Assembly: GCA_937927975.1 (NCBI GenBank)
Contig: CALEZT010000053.1
Coordinates: forward strand, 1-33,123
From: an uncultured Phycisphaerales bacterium
Lineage (GTDB): Bacteria; Planctomycetota; Phycisphaerae; Sedimentisphaerales; Anaerobacaceae
Direction of reading: 5' to 3'
DNA length: 33,123 bases
Part shown: piece by piece, positions 16,127 through 22,597 of the stretch
How positions within the stretch are numbered: the stretch's first letter is position 1
How the letters are laid out: each line of letters starts with the position of its first letter
The notes under the pieces: model-generated
Seen by the model: only the letters and a program-made list of their open reading frames with translations
What the model was told of the DNA's origin: nothing
Databases searched by the model: none
Program-made: the position numbers and the translations under genes

Positions 16127-17257
16127 ATGCGGCTATTGATCATCAGACCAGGCGACCCCCAGGAAACGCGGACTCCCGTTCTGCCCGCCGACGCGGGACG
16201 ACTTGCCAAACTCGCAACCCAAGTCGAGGTGGAAGCCGGCATGGGGGCGCCCATCGGAATTGAGGATGCCGAGTATGAGAAGGCCGGGGCGCAGGTGCCT
16301 CGCGACCGAGGGGCGGCCTTGTCCGCAGCCGAGATGGTCCTGCGGATGGACGTTCCAGGAAGCGAGGATATCGAGCGGCTGGGCGAGGGGTGCGTGCATG
16401 TCAGTTACTTGGACCCGTTCAACAATCCGGACGTCGTCCGCCGGCTGGCTGCAAGGAAGGTCAGCGCGATCAGCCTGGAGATGATTCCCCGCACGACGAT
16501 CGCGCAGAAGATGGACGTGCTTAGCTCGCAGGCGAATCTGGCGGGGTATGTCGCGGTGATCCTGGCGGCCGAGCGTCAGAAGAAGATCTTCCCCATGATG
16601 ACGACGCCGGCCGGGACGATTAACCCGGCGCGGGTGTTCGTCATCGGGGCGGGCGTCGCCGGCCTTCAGGCGATCGCGACCGCCAAACGGCTCGGCGCCA
16701 GAGTGGACGCTTTCGACGTGCGCCCCGAAGCGCAGGATCAGGTCCGCTCGCTGGGCGCCAAGCCCTTGGTCGTGGACCTCGGGGAAACCGGGCAGACCAA
16801 GGATGGCTACGCCAAACAGCTCACGCCCGAGCAATTGGACAAGCAGCGAGAGGCGATGGCTCGAATGTGCGCCCAATCCGACGTCGTCATCACGACCGCT
16901 CGGGTCTTCGGCCGCAAGTCTCCGGTGATTGTGACCAACCAGATGCTGGACGGCATGAAGCCCGGCAGCGTCGTCGTGGACCTGGCGGTGGAGACAGGCG
17001 GAAACGTCGAGGCTTCGAAGCTGGGCCAGGAGATCGAGCGGAACGGTGTGCTGATCGTTGGCGTGCCCGAACTGCAGCGGCGCGTACCGGTTCACGCCAG
17101 TCAGATGTTCTCCAGCAATCTCGCCAATTTCGTGGAGCACTTCTGGGACAAGGAAGGCAAACGATTCAAGCTGGTCCCGGAGGACGAGATCCTTCGCGGC
17201 TGCCTCATCACCCATCAGGGACAGGTCGTGCATCCGTCAATCAAGGCGATGGTTTGA
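16127..17257 (+). CDS. pntAA: NAD(P) transhydrogenase subunit alpha part 1 (soluble NAD(H)-binding dI domain)
   Basis: The protein has 376 residues, the usual length for the separate dI subunit of three-gene transhydrogenases. It binds NAD(H) and passes hydride to NADP+ on PntB, coupled to proton entry through the membrane subunits. The N-terminal 'RPGDPQETRTPVLPADAGRLAKLA' block resembles the PntA/alanine dehydrogenase family. The Rossmann motif GAGVAG lies at 174-179, followed by the 'DVRPEAQDQV' segment that ends in the adenosine-binding region. The loop near 'SSQANLAGY' (133-141) belongs to the nicotinamide site. The start is set by AGGAG six bases before ATG 16127. pntAB follows after 14 bp. 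The protein stays in the cytoplasm, docked on the membrane complex. Confidence 0.96.
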   Translation: MRLLIIRPGDPQETRTPVLPADAGRLAKLATQVEVEAGMGAPIGIEDAEYEKAGAQVPRDRGAALSAAEMVLRMDVPGSEDIERLGEGCVHVSYLDPFNNPDVVRRLAARKVSAISLEMIPRTTIAQKMDVLSSQANLAGYVAVILAAERQKKIFPMMTTPAGTINPARVFVIGAGVAGLQAIATAKRLGARVDAFDVRPEAQDQVRSLGAKPLVVDLGETGQTKDGYAKQLTPEQLDKQREAMARMCAQSDVVITTARVFGRKSPVIVTNQMLDGMKPGSVVVDLAVETGGNVEASKLGQEIERNGVLIVGVPELQRRVPVHASQMFSSNLANFVEHFWDKEGKRFKLVPEDEILRGCLITHQGQVVHPSIKAMV

Positions 17258-17271
17258 ACGGGGGTTTGATC

Positions 17272-17586
17272 GTGGAATTGAACGCTACAACACTGTCTTT
17301 GCTGTTTTTCGTGTTCGTGCTCGCGATGTTCCTGGGCGTCGAGCTGATCCGCAAGGTGCCGTCGCAGTTGCATACGCCGCTGATGTCGGGGTCCAACGCC
17401 ATCTCGGGTATCACCATCGTGGGGGCCTTGCTGGCGCTGGGGCATGACCAGAGCGGAATCGCGGTGCTGGTCCTGTCGGCTCTGGCGGTGGCGTTCGCGA
17501 CGATCAACGTTGTCGGCGGGTATCTGGTCACGGACCGGATGCTGGGGATGTTCAAGAGCAAGGGCAAGGATGGGGGTAAACCGTGA
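17272..17586 (+). CDS. pntAB: NAD(P) transhydrogenase subunit alpha part 2 (membrane dII component)
   Basis: The protein has 104 residues with about three TM helices (roughly 6-24, 43-57 and 64-87). The conserved 'VPSQLHTPLMSGSNAISGI' segment of the PntA membrane domain lies between the first and second helices. It forms part of the proton channel together with PntB. I chose GTG 17272, seven bases after a GGGGG run; TTG 17266 is in frame and possible. The reading frame is open much further upstream, but that part overlaps pntAA and is not expected to be translated. The gene overlaps pntB by four bases (GTGA at 17583-17586), which suggests coupled translation and equal subunit amounts. Confidence 0.93.
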   Translation: MELNATTLSLLFFVFVLAMFLGVELIRKVPSQLHTPLMSGSNAISGITIVGALLALGHDQSGIAVLVLSALAVAFATINVVGGYLVTDRMLGMFKSKGKDGGKP

Positions 17587-18977
17587 ACGCAGAGTTGATG
17601 AGAGGCCTGGGATACATCGCGGCGTCGATCCTGTTCGTGTTCGGTCTCAAGATGCTCAGCTCGCCCGTGACGGCCCGGCGGGGGAATCTCGTGTCCGCTC
17701 TGGGGATGCTGATCGCTGTGGGGGTTTCTTTGACCGCGATGGCCCAGATCCGATGGGTGTGGCTGCTTGCCGGCGCAGGCGTCGGCGTCACGGTCGGCGC
17801 CCTGGCGGCCAGGCTCGTTCAGATGACGGCCATGCCGGAGATGGTGGGCCTGTTCAACGGATTTGGAGGCCTGGCCAGCATGCTCGTGGGCTGGGCGGAG
17901 TTCCATGGAGCCTGGGCGCAGGGCACGGAGATCCATCTCTTCACGCGGACCGCAATCCTGCTGACGGTTCTGATCGGCGGCGTCACCTTCACCGGCAGCC
18001 TCGTCGCCTACGGAAAGCTCTCCGGCAGGATCCGCGGCAAGCCCATTCTGTACAAGGGGCAGAATCTCGTCAACGCGGTCCTTGTGCTGGCCGCCGTCGC
18101 TCTGGGCGCGTTCTTCTCCATCGGCGCCGTGAACGGGACTCTCGCTTACGTGCTGCTCCTGGGCGTCGTGGTCTTGTCGCTGATCCTCGGCGCGACATCC
18201 ACCATCCCCATCGGAGGGGCGGACATGCCGGTGGTGATCAGTCTTCTGAACAGCTATTCCGGCCTGGCCGCCTGCGCCGCGGGCTTCACCATCAGCAACA
18301 ACGTCCTGATCGTCTCGGGCGCGTTGGTCGGCGCATCGGGCCTGGTCCTTACAAAGATCATGTGCAAGGCGATGAACCGCTCGCTGGGGAACGTGCTTTT
18401 CAGCGGCTTTGGGGCGACGACCGCCAGCCAGACCGCAGGTTACCAGGGCCAGGCTCATCCCCTGAGCCCTTCGGATGCATACCTGATGCTCGAAGCGGCC
18501 AACAGCGTGGTCATCGTTCCCGGCTATGGAATGGCCGCAGCCCAGGCGCAGCATGCGGTGGGCGAGCTGGTCGAACTTCTGGAGGAGAACGGAGCCGACG
18601 TCAAGTACTGTATTCATCCGGTGGCTGGACGGATGCCTGGACATATGAACGTCCTGCTGGCCGAGGCGAATGTCCCTTACGAGCAACTGGTTGAGCCGCA
18701 GGATGTGAACCCAACCATGGAGACGGTGGACGTCGCGGTCGTCATCGGGGCAAACGACGTCGTCAACCCTGCGGCCAAGGAGGATCGGAACAGTCCGCTC
18801 TGGGGCATGCCCATCATCGAGGTGGACCGGGCCCGAACCTGCATCGTGCTCAAACGCTCGCTGAACCCCGGTTTCGCAGGTGTGGACAATCCGCTGTTCT
18901 TCAAGAGCAACACCCGAATGCTGTTCGGCGACGCAAAAGCGACAATCACTTCCCTTGTGGCAGAATTTAAGCCGTGA
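17583..18977 (+). CDS. pntB: NAD(P) transhydrogenase subunit beta (membrane dII and NADP(H)-binding dIII)
   Basis: The protein has 464 residues, the normal PntB length. The N-terminal half holds eight or nine TM helices, including the conserved 'GGLASMLVGWAEF' and 'GGADMPVVISLLNSYSG' segments. The C-terminal dIII domain carries the NADP(H)-binding motif 'VPGYGMAAAQAQHAV', the 'AGRMPGHMNVLLAEA' loop, 'GANDVVNPAA' and 'LKRSLNPGFAG', all typical of functional PntB. GTG is the start codon and overlaps the pntAB stop. The complex normally draws on the proton gradient to keep NADPH reduced. No terminator hairpin is obvious in the 79 bp after the stop. Confidence 0.96.
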   Translation: MNAELMRGLGYIAASILFVFGLKMLSSPVTARRGNLVSALGMLIAVGVSLTAMAQIRWVWLLAGAGVGVTVGALAARLVQMTAMPEMVGLFNGFGGLASMLVGWAEFHGAWAQGTEIHLFTRTAILLTVLIGGVTFTGSLVAYGKLSGRIRGKPILYKGQNLVNAVLVLAAVALGAFFSIGAVNGTLAYVLLLGVVVLSLILGATSTIPIGGADMPVVISLLNSYSGLAACAAGFTISNNVLIVSGALVGASGLVLTKIMCKAMNRSLGNVLFSGFGATTASQTAGYQGQAHPLSPSDAYLMLEAANSVVIVPGYGMAAAQAQHAVGELVELLEENGADVKYCIHPVAGRMPGHMNVLLAEANVPYEQLVEPQDVNPTMETVDVAVVIGANDVVNPAAKEDRNSPLWGMPIIEVDRARTCIVLKRSLNPGFAGVDNPLFFKSNTRMLFGDAKATITSLVAEFKP

Positions 18978-19056
18978 TTCCGTGCGACCGGGTACAATGA
19001 CGATTCGAATGGTTGTTGTGCACCTGGATCGGATTTGTGGAAAGGGAGGATCTGTC

Positions 19057-19800
19057 ATGAACGGGCGTCTGCTTTCTGTTGTGACTGTCGTTGCCTTGCT
19101 CGCGAGTGCTTTCTGGTGGTTTGCGCGTCCATCGACCGGAGGCGAACGGGTTCTCAGAACGCTGCGAGTTCCGTCAACCGAGGATTTCGATGTCAACGGC
19201 CACGGCGCCGCCGCCCCCTGGTCAAAGGCCTCATGGACGCAACTGGTCTCACGCAGCGCCGACGGTCATCCATATCGGACGCAGTTCAAGATGCTCTACT
19301 CGCAGACGGGGTTGTATGTGCTCATGGACGCGCAGGACCGCGTCCTGACCGCGACGATGAGCGAGGACTTCCTGGATCTATGGAACGAAGACGTGTTCGA
19401 GTTCTTCCTGTGGCCGGATGAGCGGCACCCGGTTTATTTCGAGTACGAGATCTCGCCTCTGGGCTTCGAACTGCCCATCCTGATCCCCAATTTCGACGGG
19501 CAATTCCTCGGTTGGCGTCCCTGGCATTATGAGGGCAGCCGCAAGACCCGCAGGGCGACGGTGGCTTTCGGGGGACCCAAGCAGTCCGGCGCGAGTGTCA
19601 CCGGGTGGCGGGCGGAGGTGTTCGTCCCGTTCGAACTGCTCAAACCTCTGCAGAACGTCCCGCCCAAGCCCGGCGCTCGATGGCGGGCGAACGTCTATCG
19701 GATGGATTACGACGGCGACAAGACCGCCGGTTGGGACTGGGCCCGCGTGGGGCCCAGCTTTCACGAGTTCGAGAAGTTTGGCGTCCTGATCTTTGAGTAG
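19057..19800 (+). CDS. Exported CBM9-like carbohydrate-binding domain protein
   Basis: The protein has 247 residues, preceded by AAAGGGAGGA close to ATG 19057. A hydrophobic N-terminus (about residues 4-22) is a signal peptide or membrane anchor. The rest is a single beta-sandwich of the carbohydrate-binding family 9-like type, seen in the order of conserved blocks: 'PWSKASW' near the start, 'LYVLMDAQD', the acidic 'DLWNEDVFEFFLWPD', 'YFEYEISPLG' and 'WRAEVFVPFELL', ending in 'FHEFEKFGVLIFE'. These proteins are common in polysaccharide-degrading planctomycetes, often without a catalytic partner. It is read in the same direction as pntB, 79 bp downstream, but has no evident link to it. It converges on the Spy/CpxP-like gene with a 21-bp gap. 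Confidence 0.85.
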   Translation: MNGRLLSVVTVVALLASAFWWFARPSTGGERVLRTLRVPSTEDFDVNGHGAAAPWSKASWTQLVSRSADGHPYRTQFKMLYSQTGLYVLMDAQDRVLTATMSEDFLDLWNEDVFEFFLWPDERHPVYFEYEISPLGFELPILIPNFDGQFLGWRPWHYEGSRKTRRATVAFGGPKQSGASVTGWRAEVFVPFELLKPLQNVPPKPGARWRANVYRMDYDGDKTAGWDWARVGPSFHEFEKFGVLIFE

Positions 19801-19821
19801 TTCCCTGCCGGCGGCGGCGGT

Positions 19822-20586
19822 TTATCTCAACTGAGGCGTATCCTTCGGGGAACTGTTGGGGTCCACCACGGTCCCTTCCGGCGGTCGAGGGCCGCGCATC
19901 TCATCGGAGTCTCTGGATCGGTCGCGTCCCCAGTCGCCGCGTCGGGCGCCGGGACCTCTGAACCCATCGCGTTGCCAGTCTCCCCGCATGCCGTTGGGGT
20001 CTCTGGGCGGTCCGGAACGCCAGCCCTCGCGTCGATCGTTGGGGTCTCTGGGCCGATCGGGACGCCAATCCGGCCGAGGTCCGCCACGGCCGCCCCGGCT
20101 CGGGTCGAACGGACGCATGCGCTGCATGTCCTGGACCATTCGCCTGAAATCCGCCTCCCACCGGGTGAACTGGTCCTCAGTCAGAATGCTCTTCATTGCG
20201 AGAGCCAGCTTCTCACGCTCGGTCTGCTCAGCCGTCTGGAATTTCGTCCAGAGGGAATGGATCGCCGCAAACTGGTCGATCAACGTTTCCCTCGCCTGCA
20301 GGGACTGCGCTTCGGTGAGGCCGTATTCGACCGTCCACTTCGATACGATCTCGTTGGCGGGGCCCTCCGTCCTGTGGCCCGTGTCGTCGCGACCCGGTTC
20401 GGTGACGGGTGTCGTCCTTGCCGGGATGATCCGATCGCGAAGCGCCAGGATCGTCCCGCCGCTGCCGATAATGACGCCGGAAATGAGGATCACCGCAGAA
20501 ACGAGCACCTGGGCGATGATCTGCTGTCGGGTCGGCGGCACCCGATGGGGCGCCGCAGGGTGGCTGTGTTTTGGCGAATCTACCAT
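19822..20586 (-). CDS. Membrane-anchored Spy/CpxP-like (periplasmic sensor type) protein with Arg/Asp/Pro repeats
   Basis: The protein has 254 residues. A TM anchor lies at about 24-49, then a helical region (about 77-155) with the 'LTEAQ' and 'ILTEDQFTRWEADF' type segments of the Spy/CpxP/CnrX heavy-metal sensor group. The C-terminal third (170-229) is four copies of a 15-residue repeat of the type R-x-x-x-W-x6-R-D-P-N-x, very rich in Arg, Asp, Gly and Pro and likely disordered. It follows the small TM protein with a 7-bp overlap and is the third gene after the ECF sigma factor. I infer that it is the periplasmic sensor of that module. The assignment to the Spy/CpxP group rests on weak sequence similarity. 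Confidence 0.7.
   Translation of the reverse strand: MVDSPKHSHPAAPHRVPPTRQQIIAQVLVSAVILISGVIIGSGGTILALRDRIIPARTTPVTEPGRDDTGHRTEGPANEIVSKWTVEYGLTEAQSLQARETLIDQFAAIHSLWTKFQTAEQTEREKLALAMKSILTEDQFTRWEADFRRMVQDMQRMRPFDPSRGGRGGPRPDWRPDRPRDPNDRREGWRSGPPRDPNGMRGDWQRDGFRGPGARRGDWGRDRSRDSDEMRGPRPPEGTVVDPNSSPKDTPQLR
19903..20082 (-). repeat. Four-copy degenerate 45-bp tandem repeat inside the Spy/CpxP-like gene
   Basis: Copies begin near 19903, 19948, 19993 and 20038 on the plus strand; the best conserved part is 'TTGGGGTCTCTGGGC', present in the last two. The period is 45 bp, so the frame is kept, and each copy encodes 15 residues with a central Trp. The four protein copies (residues 170-229) differ at many positions, so the repeat is not fresh. 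Confidence 0.8.
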
Positions 20587-20843
20587 AACCGCATCTCCGG
20601 CAGGGGAGCGAGCAGTTCCATCACGGGACTGCTCATGTACTTCCAGAACTCAATCGCCAGGAACAGGGTGATCGAGGCCGCCACCGCGGACAAACCTCCG
20701 AACAGGCCCAGGGGGATCAACGTGACCGATGCCGAGTTCTCGGACCTGATTCGCAGTCGGACCTGATCGGCCACATCGAAGACCGGGATCGATTCCTCGC
20801 GTGCCTTGAGAGCCAGTTTCGCCAGAGCCTCTAAAGCGTCCAT
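20580..20843 (-). CDS. Small single-TM protein, candidate anti-sigma factor
   Basis: The protein has 87 residues, starting at ATG 20841-20843. The frame is open further upstream, but only as a shadow within the sigma gene. The N-terminal half is helical and charged, the middle has one TM helix (about 44-66) and a short tail follows. There is no database-type motif that I recognise. It overlaps the end of the ECF sigma gene by 13 bp and the start of the Spy/CpxP-like gene by 7 bp, so the three are surely cotranscribed. Size, topology and position match small anti-sigma proteins such as CnrY, which bind the sigma factor with the cytoplasmic N-terminus and the sensor outside. The function is inferred from context alone. 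Confidence 0.7.
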   Translation of the reverse strand: MDALEALAKLALKAREESIPVFDVADQVRLRIRSENSASVTLIPLGLFGGLSAVAASITLFLAIEFWKYMSSPVMELLAPLPEMRLW

Positions 20844-21403
20844 CCGAGTTTCTCCAAAAGGTGTTCTCGTTCGGCGATTTCCTTGATCTTGCGACGGGCC
20901 CGCAGCGCCTGGGTCTTGACCTTGGCCCGGCTCCATCCCATGCGTTCTGCGATTTCCTGGGTGCCGCAGTCCTCGAAGTACATCAGCGTCAGGACCAGGC
21001 GGTCGTCCGCGGGCAATCGGGCCAGCAGTCGTTGCAGAACCGCAGCGGCCTCCGCCGGATCGATGCCGTCGTCCTCGGCGGCCTCGATCTGCTCCAGAAT
21101 ATCCGAGTCCGGGAGCGTGGTTTCCACGGATTCGCGGGCCTTGTCCCGCCAGAAGTGGTAGCCCGTGCGGGTGGCGATTCGACGCAGCCAGTGCAGCAAC
21201 GGGGCGTCGCCGCGGTAGGTCTTGAGGCTGAAATAGGCGTCTACGAATACCTGTTGCACGAGTTCCTCACACTCAACCGGGTCCCGAGTGAATCGCCAAA
21301 GCAAACCGGTGATGGGTTTCTCGTACCGCCGCACCAGTCGGGCGTACGCGTCCTCATCACCATTCCGCGAAGCGACAACATCGGACCAGTCTGTGTTTTC
21401 CAC
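20831..21403 (-). CDS. ECF-family RNA polymerase sigma factor
   Basis: The protein has 190 residues with sigma region 2 (about 17-85: 'YARLVRRYEKPITGLLWRFTRDP...ELVQQVFVDAYFSLKTYRG', then 'HWLRRIATRTGYHFWRDKAR') and region 4 (about 120-175: 'LARLPADDRLVLTLMYFEDCGTQEIAERMGWSRAKVKTQALRARRKI'). The linker between them is short and acidic and there is no sigma region 3, as expected for the extracytoplasmic-function group. The start is GTG at 21401-21403; no strong ribosome binding site is visible before it, so the start is less sure than the gene. The next gene overlaps its 3' end by 13 bp. The sigma factor probably answers an envelope signal relayed by the two membrane proteins encoded downstream. 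Confidence 0.93.
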   Translation of the reverse strand: MENTDWSDVVASRNGDEDAYARLVRRYEKPITGLLWRFTRDPVECEELVQQVFVDAYFSLKTYRGDAPLLHWLRRIATRTGYHFWRDKARESVETTLPDSDILEQIEAAEDDGIDPAEAAAVLQRLLARLPADDRLVLTLMYFEDCGTQEIAERMGWSRAKVKTQALRARRKIKEIAEREHLLEKLGWTL

Positions 21404-21692
21404 ACGTCTATTCTACAGAATTCCTGTCGGTCGTCCAGCAATCTCCATGTGCTTGCCGTTCATCTTTCTAGTGGTGTCGGTGGACGGCGCGGTGACAGGA
21501 AAAATCTGCCCCCGGCGGCAAGAATTTCGCACGAGGAACGTCTGTGACCCCTCTAATAGGAGGGTGAGCCGCGATTTTACGGAACCTCCATTTTCCTGTA
21601 ACCACCTGCGGCGCCCGCCCACTTACTGGGTGTCCAACGCAGTATCGATCACAGGACCATCCGAAAATATCCGATAGATAGGGAGATAAAGA

Positions 21693-21914
21693 ATGAATTC
21701 CGACGAAATGCGAATCGAGCTGGAGCAGTTCGTCAACAAGGGACTGAGGGAAGGCTGGACGGGCTGGCCGCTGAAAGTCGGAGCTTGCGGAGAAAGCCGT
21801 CTGGCCGGACAATGGGCAGGCTTTCCAGCTCGGGCGTGGCGGTGTCGTCGCGAGGGGATGATCTGCCCGGCCGGGATGGAGGACACGTTTGCCGCCCTCC
21901 ACTCGCTGTGTTAA
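21693..21914 (+). CDS. Possible small protein or leader ORF (73 aa), doubtful
   Basis: An AGGGAGA Shine-Dalgarno-like stretch (21678-21684) sits eight bases before ATG 21693. The first 28 residues (acidic and amphipathic, 'MNSDEMRIELEQFVNKGLRE') look like protein. The rest is rich in Gly, Arg, Trp and Cys and looks like read-through of non-coding DNA. It could be a real small protein, a leader peptide for the genes downstream, or the remnant of a gene whose 3' part has decayed. I recognise no family. Confidence 0.35.
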   Translation: MNSDEMRIELEQFVNKGLREGWTGWPLKVGACGESRLAGQWAGFPARAWRCRREGMICPAGMEDTFAALHSLC

Positions 21915-21949
21915 GGGAGGAGTCCGGGCCAGGGGCCCGACGTGTATAT

Positions 21950-21963
21950 GTGCCGATCGGCAC
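21950..21963. promoter_or_regulatory. Perfect 14-bp palindrome before the secretion operon
   Basis: GTGCCGATCGGCAC reads the same on both strands and ends 31 bp before the start codon at 21995. It follows a GGGCC-AGG-GGCCC hairpin (21925-21937) and a TATATG stretch (21945-21950). It is placed where a repressor or activator dimer could act on the operon start; it could also form a stem in RNA, but the few T after it do not make a good terminator. Confidence 0.4.
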
Positions 21964-21994
21964 GATTTTCAACCACGTAAGAAGGAGAAACACG

Positions 21995-22582
21995 ATGCAG
22001 AGAAGAAGAGTGACAATCGGTATGGCGGTGGGTGTCCTGGCTCTGGCGATTGCAGGATTGTGCTTCGCTCAGCCGCAGGCCGGCGGCAATCGGGGCAATC
22101 GAGGCGAACGCGGGGCCGGCGGCAATTTTGATCCGGCTCAGATGCGTCAGCGGATGATGGAACGCTGGAAGGAGCAGCTTGGCGCCGACGACGAATCCTG
22201 GAAGGTGATCGAGCCGCGCCTGACGAAGGTGATGGAACTCAGTCGCGACAACCTGGGCGGTCGCGGCGGCATGTTCGGCGGCATGGGCATGCGGGGCGGC
22301 CCCGGTGGGCAGGGTGGTCGCGGCGGCGAAGCAGGCAACCGGCCCCGGTTCCCTGGCGAGGAGAACAGACAGCCCACCGCGGTGGAGAAGGCTGCCGAGG
22401 CCTTGAGCGCCACGCTGGAGAACCAGTCCGCGTCGGCCGAGACGATCAAACAGCAGCTCACCGCACTGCGGGCCGCCCGCGTGAAGGCCCAACAGGATCT
22501 CGCCACTGCGCAGCAGGATCTGCGTCAGCTCCTTACGGTCAAGCAGGAAGCCATACTGGTCCTGAACGGAACTCTGAACTAA
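21995..22582 (+). CDS. Secreted Gly/Met/Arg-rich helical protein, first gene of the secretion operon
   Basis: The protein has 195 residues, with AAGGAG seven bases before ATG 21995. The signal peptide (1-25, ending 'LCFA') precedes a Gly/Arg/Asn-rich stretch (29-44), a helical segment (45-86), a Gly/Met/Arg-rich linker (88-125, 'GGMFGGMGMRGG') and a C-terminal helix pair (128-192) ending in 'LLTVKQEAILVLNGTLN'. The two helical parts have the look of Spy/CpxP-type chaperone or sensor proteins, but no 'LTxxQ' pair is clear. Similar short secreted proteins are frequent in planctomycetes without known function. It ends 15 bp before gspE, so it is probably cotranscribed with the type II secretion genes. 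Its Gly/Met/Arg linker resembles the inserts in GspD of the same operon. Confidence 0.8.
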   Translation: MQRRRVTIGMAVGVLALAIAGLCFAQPQAGGNRGNRGERGAGGNFDPAQMRQRMMERWKEQLGADDESWKVIEPRLTKVMELSRDNLGGRGGMFGGMGMRGGPGGQGGRGGEAGNRPRFPGEENRQPTAVEKAAEALSATLENQSASAETIKQQLTALRAARVKAQQDLATAQQDLRQLLTVKQEAILVLNGTLN

Positions 22583-22597
22583 GGCGCGGTCCATCCC

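Larger units (their letters stand above)
21404..21994. other. Long regulatory gap between the ECF sigma gene (minus) and the secretion operon (plus)
   Basis: About 590 bp separate the divergent ECF and secretion-operon transcripts. The first 290 bp are richer in A and T than the surroundings and should contain the start signals of both. Two GGAAC boxes (21535-21539 and 21581-21585), which resemble the -35 of ECF promoters, occur on the plus strand, but neither has a convincing -10. A doubtful 73-codon ORF (21693-21914) and a 14-bp palindrome (21950-21963) lie in the second half. I see no known riboswitch, tRNA or small RNA fold. Confidence 0.5.

Noticed and set aside
17241..19196. A 651-codon minus-strand frame across pntAB and pntB
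   Set aside because: It is the complement of conserved transhydrogenase genes and its translation resembles no protein family.
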